A stretch of DNA of 29,027 bases, taken from positions 1 through 29,027 of the forward strand of contig DATFYI010000300.1 of NCBI GenBank assembly GCA_035315125.1, written 5' to 3'. Shown one piece after another: positions 23,228-29,027 of the stretch (position 1 is the stretch's first letter; every line of letters begins with the position of its first letter). The notes beneath the pieces are model-generated. The model had not been told where the DNA came from, did not search any database, and was given only the letters and a program-made list of their open reading frames with translations. The stretch comes from DATFYI01 sp035315125 (GTDB lineage Bacteria > Chloroflexota > Anaerolineae > Anaerolineales > Anaerolineaceae). The translations under genes and the position numbers were made by a program.

Positions 23228-24667
23228 TTGAAAATTGAAACTGAACCGCGCGATGATCATCAGGTCAAGCTCACAGTGGAGTTTGAACCAGAAGTTGCCG
23301 AAAAATATAAACACCAAGCCGCCAGAAAAATAGCCAAAGAAGCTAAAATTCCTGGTTTTCGTCCTGGCAAGGCACCCTACGATGTTGTGCGCCGTTTATA
23401 CGGCGATAAGTTGATCGAGGAGGAAGCTGTTGAATTGCTTGTAGATGAGCTTTACCCGCAGATTCTTAAGGAAGCAGGGGTTGAACCGGGCGGAGCAGGT
23501 CAATTAGATAATATTATCAGTATGGGCCCTCCAAAATTATCATTTATTGTTCCCCTTGCTCCAGAGGTAAAGCTTCCCGACTACCGCTCCACGCGTCAGG
23601 AATATGCGCCTGAAGCTGTAACGGATGCGGATGTTTCAAAAGTTTTGCGCAACTTGCAGACAGGCTCTGCCACCGCTGAACCGGTCGATCGGCCAGCTGA
23701 AGACGGGGATTTAGTTTATGCCAAGGTTAGTGGAATTTTGACAGAACCAGATGAAGGTGAAGAAAAAGAATTAATTAAAGAAACACCTCTCCAGATTATT
23801 ATCGGGGAAAACAATCCAGACCCGGATGATTTCCCTTTCGATGGTTTTTCAAAACAACTGATCGGAATGTCAGCAAACGAAAAGAATGTGATTCCATATA
23901 CCTATCCTGAAGATTCAAAATACGAAAAACTGCGCGGGAAAAAGATTGAATTTACGCTGACTATTGAAAGCGTGAAGGCCATGAAGCTGCCTGAGATGAA
24001 CGATGAATTCGCTCAATCGATGGGTGACTTTGCCAGCATGGACGATCTGCGCAAGAATATCCGCACCCAACTTGAAGTAAATCGTTCAAACGAATACGAT
24101 CAAAAGTATTTAAATGAATTTATTGATAAAATTGTCGCTGAATCGACCATTGTTTACCCACCTCAAATGCTTGCGGATGAGGAAAAAGATGTTCTTGAGA
24201 ATATCGAGCATGATCTTTCTCACCAACAAATGGACCTGGATACTTATCTAAAGACCAGGCAATTGGAAAAAGATGCTTTTATCGAAACAGAGGTCAGACC
24301 ATCGGCAAAGAAACGCCTGGAGCGCTCGTTAGTATTGGAACAAATTGCCCAGGCCGAAAAAATCGAACTGGATCGTAAGGAATTGGAGACAGAAGTCATC
24401 CAAAATATGCAGCAGATGCAAAACCAGACTAACCAACGCAAACCGCGCAATAATATTGAAATGCGGAATATGACAAATGCTGTGACAATCCAGACGGCCA
24501 ATCAATTACTAAATCGTCATATTATGGATCGGTTGAAGGCGATCGGATCAGGTAAATTTGAGGCGGCTCAGGCCACAGAAACTGATGAGACCACTGAAGT
24601 GAAGAGCAATCCTGATGCAACCACTGGGGAAGAACAGATTTTAACCGAGAAAACTGAGACGGAATAG
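23228..24667 (+). CDS. tig: Trigger factor (ribosome-bound chaperone and peptidyl-prolyl isomerase)
   Basis: 479 residues. The N-terminal ribosome-binding domain carries the signature GFRPGKAP (43-50). The FKBP-like isomerase domain (about 157-255) includes GDLVYAKVSG and FDGFSKQLIGM. The C-terminal helical chaperone domain (MNDEFAQSMGDF onward) ends in an acidic Glu/Thr-rich tail. It binds at the ribosome exit tunnel. The chosen start is TTG at 23228, 10 nt after AAGGA. An ATG at 23221 in another frame is only 2-3 nt after that site and stops after five codons. clpP follows, a very common tig-clpP arrangement. The tRNA-Leu gene ends 37 bp upstream with no terminator. Confidence 0.95.
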   Translation: MKIETEPRDDHQVKLTVEFEPEVAEKYKHQAARKIAKEAKIPGFRPGKAPYDVVRRLYGDKLIEEEAVELLVDELYPQILKEAGVEPGGAGQLDNIISMGPPKLSFIVPLAPEVKLPDYRSTRQEYAPEAVTDADVSKVLRNLQTGSATAEPVDRPAEDGDLVYAKVSGILTEPDEGEEKELIKETPLQIIIGENNPDPDDFPFDGFSKQLIGMSANEKNVIPYTYPEDSKYEKLRGKKIEFTLTIESVKAMKLPEMNDEFAQSMGDFASMDDLRKNIRTQLEVNRSNEYDQKYLNEFIDKIVAESTIVYPPQMLADEEKDVLENIEHDLSHQQMDLDTYLKTRQLEKDAFIETEVRPSAKKRLERSLVLEQIAQAEKIELDRKELETEVIQNMQQMQNQTNQRKPRNNIEMRNMTNAVTIQTANQLLNRHIMDRLKAIGSGKFEAAQATETDETTEVKSNPDATTGEEQILTEKTETE

Positions 24668-24706
24668 CTTTTGATAGCCTTGGCTGGATACATCAGGAGG
24701 AAAATT

Positions 24707-25309
24707 ATGGCAATACCAGATTTTAAATCAGTTGTCCCGATGGTAATCGAATCATCAGGAAGAGGCGAACGCGCCTACGATATTTATTCCTTATTACTTA
24801 AAGAGCGGATCATTTTTTTGGGCACGCCTATTGATGATCAGGTTGCAAATGTGATTGTTGCTCAACTATTGTTTTTAAGCCGTGAAGACCCGGAAAAAGA
24901 AATACAAATGTATATCAATTCCCCCGGCGGACAGATCTATTCTGGCTTAGCAATTTACGACACGATGATGATGGTGCCCAATAAAATCAGCACAGTAGCA
25001 GTAGGTGTAACCGCCTCGTTTGGTACAGTTCTATTGTCTGCCGGCGAAAAAGGCAACCGCTATGCTCTGCCGCATGCCACTATTCACATGCACCAACCGC
25101 TGGGAGGGACTCAGGGACAGGCTTCTGATATTGAGATCCAGGCTCATGAGATTTTGCGCCTCAAAGCCGGTTTGAGTGAAATTATGGCCAAGAACACTGG
25201 GAAGCCGATCGAAGTCATCGAACGTGACACTGAGCGTGATTTCTACCTGGATGCACAAGCAGCCGTTGAATACGGCATAGTAGATCAAATATTAAAAACC
25301 CCAAAATAG
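24707..25309 (+). CDS. clpP: ATP-dependent Clp protease proteolytic subunit
   Basis: 200 residues from the ATG at 24707, with AGGAGG 6-8 nt upstream; an in-frame TTG at 24671 is not needed. The catalytic triad is S104 in VTASFGT, H129 in IHMHQPLGG and D178 in DTERDFYLDA. YINSPGG (69-75) forms the oxyanion loop region. ClpP forms a double-heptamer chamber fed by ClpX or ClpA/C. It lies 39 bp after tig and is probably co-transcribed. No clpX follows, unlike the common tig-clpP-clpX order; a HAD phosphatase gene comes next. There is little or no N-terminal propeptide. Confidence 0.97.
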   Translation: MAIPDFKSVVPMVIESSGRGERAYDIYSLLLKERIIFLGTPIDDQVANVIVAQLLFLSREDPEKEIQMYINSPGGQIYSGLAIYDTMMMVPNKISTVAVGVTASFGTVLLSAGEKGNRYALPHATIHMHQPLGGTQGQASDIEIQAHEILRLKAGLSEIMAKNTGKPIEVIERDTERDFYLDAQAAVEYGIVDQILKTPK

Positions 25310-25335
25310 ACGGGGCCATCTGACACAAAAAACTA

Positions 25336-25368
25336 CAAGCCGGATAGCGTTTGCTTTCCGGCTTGTTT
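25336..25368 (+). terminator. Weak terminator-like hairpin after clpP
   Basis: CAAGCCGGA (25336-25344) pairs with TCCGGCTTG (25357-25365), 12-nt loop. Only TTTG follows, so it may terminate partly or simply protect the mRNA end. It stands just before the HAD ribosome site. Confidence 0.5.
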
Positions 25369-25381
25369 GATGGAGATAGTT

Positions 25382-26164
25382 ATGATTTCGACATTACAAC
25401 CGAAAGTCCGAGGAATTATCCTCGATATGGATGGCGTTTTATGGCGAGGCAATGAGTCAATCGGATCTCTACCCAAAATCTTTGAGGCTGTCCAGACCCT
25501 AGGATTGAAGGTGACGTTTGCAACGAATAACGCTACTCTATCCCCAAAACAATATCAGGAAAAACTTGCTAGCTTCGGGGTTATCGTTGAAACCTGGCAA
25601 ATCATTAACTCTGCTATGGCAGCCGTATTTTTACTAAAAAAGCTTTTTCCAACTGGCGGATATGTCTTTGCAATTGGCGAAGATGGTTTATTATCTACGC
25701 TGGCTGAGGGAGGTTTTTACCAAAATGAGGATGGCGCTTTAGCAGTCATTGTAGCTTTGGATCGCCAGCTTACTTATCAAAAGCTATGCCGGGCGACCAG
25801 GCTTATTCGTTCAGGCTTGCCTTTTATTGGGACTAACTCAGATAAGACTCTGGCCGTTCCGGGTGGCTTCGATCCAGGGGCTGGTGCAATCCTGGGGGCA
25901 ATTGAAATTTCGACTGACGTTAAGCCAACTGTCGTGGGCAAACCATCCCCGGTCATGCTGGAGCTTGCCATGCAGCGCATGCAGACATCCGAGGCAGACA
26001 CGCTGGTGGTAGGCGACCGGCTGGAAACGGATATTTTGGGCGGCTTCAATGCCGGCTGCCGTACGGCGCTTGTTCTTTCAGGTGTTACGAAAGAAAGCGA
26101 TATTGAAAAATGGTCACCCAAACCAGACTTGGTCGTCGCAAATTTAGAAAGTTTGTTGTGTTAA
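25382..26164 (+). CDS. HAD-superfamily phosphatase, NagD/PGP (IIA) type
   Basis: 260 residues from the ATG at 25382, with GGAG 6 nt upstream. HAD motifs are D15 and D17 in DMDGVLW, T48/N49 in FATNNAT, the lysine of VVGKPSP, and VVGDRLETD. The cap inserted between motifs II and III and the closing GGFNAGCRTALVLSGVT fit subfamily IIA (NagD, p-nitrophenyl and phosphoglycolate phosphatases). The likely substrate is a small phosphometabolite such as 2-phosphoglycolate or a nucleotide monophosphate, which is not decidable. rlmN begins 9 bp after the stop, so the two genes are co-transcribed. Confidence 0.92.
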   Translation: MISTLQPKVRGIILDMDGVLWRGNESIGSLPKIFEAVQTLGLKVTFATNNATLSPKQYQEKLASFGVIVETWQIINSAMAAVFLLKKLFPTGGYVFAIGEDGLLSTLAEGGFYQNEDGALAVIVALDRQLTYQKLCRATRLIRSGLPFIGTNSDKTLAVPGGFDPGAGAILGAIEISTDVKPTVVGKPSPVMLELAMQRMQTSEADTLVVGDRLETDILGGFNAGCRTALVLSGVTKESDIEKWSPKPDLVVANLESLLC

Positions 26165-26173
26165 GTCTATAAA

Positions 26174-27238
26174 ATGGATGGAAATTCAAATAAAGAAAAT
26201 CCATTGGTTTATGACCTGGATCAAAATCAATTAGAAAACCTGTTGAGTTCTTGGGGAGAGCCGCAGTATCGCGCCCAGCAAATCTGGAAGGGGCTATACC
26301 AGCAGTTATGGTCAGCCCCCGAAGAATTCACAAATTTACCGGCGAATTTAAGACAACGACTGGCGGATAACATAAGGTTCAGTGCACTGAAACCAGCCCA
26401 GGTTCTACATTCAAGTGACAGAGAAACTGTAAAGACCCTTTTCACATTGCCAGACAAACGTGCCATCGAGGCCGTTTTAATGACTTATGAACGCCGCCAG
26501 ACCTTGTGCATTTCAACTCAGGCAGGCTGCGCAATGGGCTGTGTCTTCTGCGCTACCGGTCAAATGGGGTTTAAAAGGAATTTAAGCAGTGGAGAAATTG
26601 TCGAACAGGTGCTGTATTACGCTCGCCAGTTGAAAGCTAATGGCGAGAGGGTTACTAATGTAGTGATCATGGGTATGGGTGAGCCATTCCATAATTATGA
26701 AGCCACTTTGTCTACTATTGATCGTCTAAACAGTCCAGATGGTCTCAATTTAGGTGAACGCCGCTTTACCATCTCAACAGTCGGGCTGGTCCCGATGATC
26801 CGTAAATTTGCCGACGAAAAACGCCAGATCAACCTGGCGATCAGTCTGCATGCCGCCAATGATGAACAGCGCAGCAGCCTTCTGCCTGTCAATCGTAAAT
26901 ATCCGCTGTCCGATCTAATGGAGGCTTGTAGGTATTATATCCAGCAGACAAACCGGCGACTAACCTTTGAATGGGCGCTGATCCAGGAAATTAATGATTC
27001 TCCCGAGCAGGCACGCCAGCTTGGCCATCTGATCAAGGGTCTGCTCTGCCATGTTAATGTAATTCCATTGAATCCAACCCATCAATATACTGGCAAAGCC
27101 ACCACTCATCAACGGGCCGAGGCTTTTCGATCCGAGCTGGAAAAAATCGGCATCCCGTGTACGATTCGAATCCGTCGTGGCATCGATATCCAGGCAGGTT
27201 GCGGTCAATTAGCGATAGAAACCAACTCCCAAGGATAA
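26174..27238 (+). CDS. rlmN: RlmN, 23S rRNA (A2503-C2) / tRNA (A37-C2) methyltransferase
   Basis: 354 residues. The radical-SAM cluster motif C119-x3-C123-x2-C126 (CAMGCVFC) is present, with GMGEPFHNYE for SAM binding. The C-terminal C343 in GCGQLA corresponds to the cysteine that is methylated during catalysis. Residues 1-100 form the N-terminal RNA-binding/helical domain. It places 2-methyladenosine at A2503 in the peptidyl-transferase centre and in some tRNAs. No Cfr-specific feature is evident. The ATG has no Shine-Dalgarno sequence and follows the HAD stop by 9 bp, so coupling is likely. ftsY follows after 40 bp with its own promoter. Confidence 0.96.
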   Translation: MDGNSNKENPLVYDLDQNQLENLLSSWGEPQYRAQQIWKGLYQQLWSAPEEFTNLPANLRQRLADNIRFSALKPAQVLHSSDRETVKTLFTLPDKRAIEAVLMTYERRQTLCISTQAGCAMGCVFCATGQMGFKRNLSSGEIVEQVLYYARQLKANGERVTNVVIMGMGEPFHNYEATLSTIDRLNSPDGLNLGERRFTISTVGLVPMIRKFADEKRQINLAISLHAANDEQRSSLLPVNRKYPLSDLMEACRYYIQQTNRRLTFEWALIQEINDSPEQARQLGHLIKGLLCHVNVIPLNPTHQYTGKATTHQRAEAFRSELEKIGIPCTIRIRRGIDIQAGCGQLAIETNSQG

Positions 27239-27244
27239 TCATCC

Positions 27245-27260
27245 GGCAGTTTGAACTGCC
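27245..27260. promoter_or_regulatory. Perfect palindrome at the ftsY promoter
   Basis: GGCAGTT-TG-AACTGCC occupies the usual -35 position and ends 4 bp before the -10 region. It is a candidate repressor operator. As RNA it would also be a 7-bp hairpin just after rlmN, but it has no T-run. Confidence 0.5.
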
Positions 27261-27261
27261 A

Positions 27262-27270
27262 TGATATAAT
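27262..27270 (+). promoter_or_regulatory. Extended -10 promoter of ftsY, leaderless arrangement
   Basis: TGA-TATAAT is a perfect extended -10. The ATG starts 8 nt after it, so the predicted mRNA begins within 1-2 nt of the start codon. There is no Shine-Dalgarno sequence. Confidence 0.6.
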
Positions 27271-27278
27271 TTACACTT

Positions 27279-28196
27279 ATGGTTGACTTCTTAAATAAAT
27301 GGAAAGAGGGCCTTGAGCGGACTCGTAAAGTTGCGTTTGGTCGCATTGCCAGTGTGTTTGGTGCTACCCAAATCACCGACCAGACCTGGGATGAGTTGGA
27401 AGCAATCTTGATTCAGGCTGACTTGGGCATTGAAACTACCGAATCGGTTCTCAATGCGCTTAAACAAGCGGTTCTCAAAGATGGTCTGACTCAGGCTGAT
27501 GAGTTGCAAGCCAGTTTAAGGGCAGAGTTAATCGAACGGCTTGATCCGGCTCCGGATCTGAATCTGGCAGCTTATCATCCGGCGGTTGTATTATTGGTAG
27601 GTGTAAATGGCTCAGGAAAGACTACCACTGCTGCTAAACTTGGAAAACAATTCTCTGAACAGGGCAAAAAAGTACTGTTAGGTGCAGCTGATACCTTTCG
27701 GGCTGCCGCGGTTGACCAGTTACAAGTATGGGGTGAACGTTTAAACTTGCCGGTAATCGCCGGCCAACCCAATGCCGACCCTGGCGCAGTCGCATATGAC
27801 GCAGTTCAATCTGCCATTTCACGAAACATGGACATTGCACTGATTGATACCGCCGGTCGATTGCACACACGCTATAATCTGATGGAAGAGTTAAAAAAAG
27901 TCTACCGGGTGACGGGTAAAGCCTTGCCCGGTGCCCCGCATGCCACCTGGCTTGTTTTAGATGCTACAACTGGCCAGAATGCTTTACTACAAGCTCGTGC
28001 GTTCAAAGAGGCCGTTCAAGTCAGCGGAATAATCCTGGCTAAGCTTGATTCATCGGCACGCGGCGGCATGGCTTTCGCCATCCAGCGCGAACTGGGGTTG
28101 CCAATTCTGTATGCCGGTCTGGGTGAAAAACCAGAAGATCTGACCCATTTCGACCGTGAAGCTTTTGTGGATGGAATATTATCAAGAAATAATTAA
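27279..28196 (+). CDS. ftsY: FtsY, signal recognition particle receptor (NG domain only)
   Basis: 305 residues. The N domain (about 1-90) leads into the SRP GTPase: G1 GVNGSGKT (108-115), DTFRAAA (138-144), DTAGR (190-194), and AKLDSSARGG for guanine contact and closing. FtsY docks the SRP-ribosome complex at the membrane. The acidic A domain of E. coli FtsY is absent; only a short basic amphipathic N-terminus (LNKWKEGLERTRKVAFGRIAS) remains for membrane contact, as in many non-enteric bacteria. The promoter arrangement suggests a leaderless message. prfB starts 9 bp after the stop with an AAGGAG site, so ftsY and prfB form an operon. Confidence 0.96.
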   Translation: MVDFLNKWKEGLERTRKVAFGRIASVFGATQITDQTWDELEAILIQADLGIETTESVLNALKQAVLKDGLTQADELQASLRAELIERLDPAPDLNLAAYHPAVVLLVGVNGSGKTTTAAKLGKQFSEQGKKVLLGAADTFRAAAVDQLQVWGERLNLPVIAGQPNADPGAVAYDAVQSAISRNMDIALIDTAGRLHTRYNLMEELKKVYRVTGKALPGAPHATWLVLDATTGQNALLQARAFKEAVQVSGIILAKLDSSARGGMAFAIQRELGLPILYAGLGEKPEDLTHFDREAFVDGILSRNN

Positions 28197-28205
28197 GGAG
28201 TTATT

Positions 28206-29027
28206 ATGCTTGACTTGATCGAGCGTGTTAATCAAAGCAAACAAAAAATCCAAGATTTATTGGTGCATCTTTGACTTACCAGCCAAAGAAAATGAGCTGA
28301 GCAAGCTACAGGAACAATCAGAAGATCCTAACCTTTGGGATAACCGCCAGGACGCTCAATTATTGATGAAAAACCTGGCTGACCTCCGCGAAGAGGTGGG
28401 AGGTTGGCGTACAATCGAACAGCGAGCCAAAGACGATCTGGAATTGGCCGAGTTGGGTGATGAAGCCTTGCGTCCTGAGTTAGAACCTGAAATCCAGGCT
28501 CTTGAATATGAGGTTGCTCGCAGAGAACTGAGCACATTACTGGCCGGACCATACGATAAAGGGAACGCTTTGCTTGCTATACATGCCGGTGCCGGCGGTA
28601 CCGAAGCGCAAGATTGGGCCGCCATGCTGGAGCGCATGTATTTGCGCTGGGCAGAGCGTCGCGGATTTACCAGCGAGATACTGGATGTTTCCGAAGGCGA
28701 AGAAGCCGGCATCAAAAGTGTTACTATTGCCATAACAGGCAAATACGCCTATGGCTATTTACGGCCGGAGAAGGGCGTCCATCGACTGGTTAGATTATCA
28801 CCTTTCGATGCTGCTCACCGCCGCCACACATCTTTTGCCCAGGTTGAGGTTTTGCCCGAAGTGACCGATGATGACTCGTCTATCCAGATTAACCCGGATG
28901 ACATAAGGATTGATATCTTTCGATCGTCAGGTGCAGGTGGTCAAAACGTTCAAAAAAATGCCACCGCCATCCGTCTCACTCACATCCCGACTGGGCTGGT
29001 AGTCACATGCCAAAACGAGCGTTCGCA
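28206..29027 (+). CDS. prfB: Peptide chain release factor 2, frameshifted and cut by window edge
   Basis: The ATG at 28206 follows AAGGAG by 5 nt. The zero frame runs 22 codons (ending LLVHL) to TGA at 28272. Shifting +1 at CTT-TGA-C continues as DLPAKENELSKLQEQSEDP and stays open to the window end, about 273 residues in all. The shifted frame has the RF2 hallmarks: GAGGTEAQDWA, the SPF anticodon-like tripeptide in RLSPFDAAHRRHTSF (reads UGA/UAA), and the GGQ loop SSGAGGQNVQKNATAIRLTH. The GGQ loop has Asn-Val-Gln where E. coli has His-Val-Asn. The frame break is programmed, not a mutation. The gene is partial at the 3' end. Confidence 0.96.
28263..28275 (+). promoter_or_regulatory. Programmed +1 frameshift site in prfB
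   Basis: GTG-CAT-CTT-TGA-C matches the RF2 autoregulation site (slippery CTT, in-frame TGA, weak-context C). The internal Shine-Dalgarno stimulator is only a weak GGTG 3 nt before CTT. Confidence 0.93.

Noticed and set aside
28206..28275. prfB read as a broken gene or pseudogene
   Set aside because: The in-frame TGA has the exact CTT-TGA-C context of RF2 autoregulation and the +1 frame stays open with all RF2 motifs.
28356..28742. 128-codon minus-strand open frame within prfB
   Set aside because: It lies opposite the shifted RF2 frame, which carries the real conserved motifs.
1..29027. CRISPR array, insertion sequence, phage or defence island
   Set aside because: No regularly spaced repeats, transposase, integrase or nuclease genes; the gene content is housekeeping and signalling with uniform composition.

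Overview
The window looks like ordinary chromosome from a free-living bacterium, most likely Chloroflexota, class Anaerolineae. That placement is an inference from protein character and gene mix: a sigma-54 factor with an inserted zinc ribbon, SecD with a long Ser/Thr/Ala/Pro linker, folate-type TrmFO, one-piece ADP-forming acyl-CoA synthetase, MOFRL glycerate kinase, and an A-domain-less FtsY next to prfB. No 16S rRNA is present to confirm it. Base composition is moderate and even, and I see no insertion sequence, integrase, phage gene or CRISPR array.

Layout. (1) 1-3794, minus strand: a tightly coupled sigma-54 operon of rpoN, a PAS-GAF-PAS NtrB-like histidine kinase and an NtrC-like response regulator cut by the window edge. 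(2) 3931-9094, plus strand: trmFO, a membrane-anchored M28/glutaminyl-cyclase-like peptidase, a soluble histidine kinase, hflX and a coupled two-helix membrane peptide, ended by a bidirectional terminator shared with rpmF (minus). (3) 9423-11301, plus: a SAM methyltransferase, a minimal SpoIIE/PP2C phosphatase and a small P-loop protein. (4) 11429-13854: secD-secF with a leader hairpin and a good terminator. (5) 14085-15701: a threonine-dehydrogenase-like SDR and an unrecognised protein with an internal duplication. (6) 15885-17756: htpG, converging with and overlapping a glycerate 2-kinase gene (minus). (7) 19294-21405: ADP-forming acyl-CoA synthetase. (8) 21461-22788, minus: an unrecognised monocistronic gene and a secreted LysM protein with a Tyr-rich middle. 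(9) 23109-25309: tRNA-Leu(UAG), trigger factor and clpP, probably co-transcribed. (10) 25382-29027, plus: HAD phosphatase, rlmN, ftsY and prfB with its in-frame UGA frameshift site.

Functionally the window is dominated by translation and protein fate: TrmFO and RlmN (RNA modification), HflX, L32 and RF2 (ribosome), trigger factor, HtpG and ClpP (folding and turnover), and FtsY and SecDF (membrane targeting and export). Two signalling blocks are added: the sigma-54 operon and the phosphatase/P-loop pair. Several promoters put a -10 box only 6-8 bp before the start codon with no Shine-Dalgarno sequence, which suggests leaderless mRNAs. The most unusual items are the zinc-ribbon sigma-54 operon, the phosphatase/P-loop pair, the duplicated-domain protein at 15150, the nested inverted repeats before htpG and the palindrome at the ftsY promoter.
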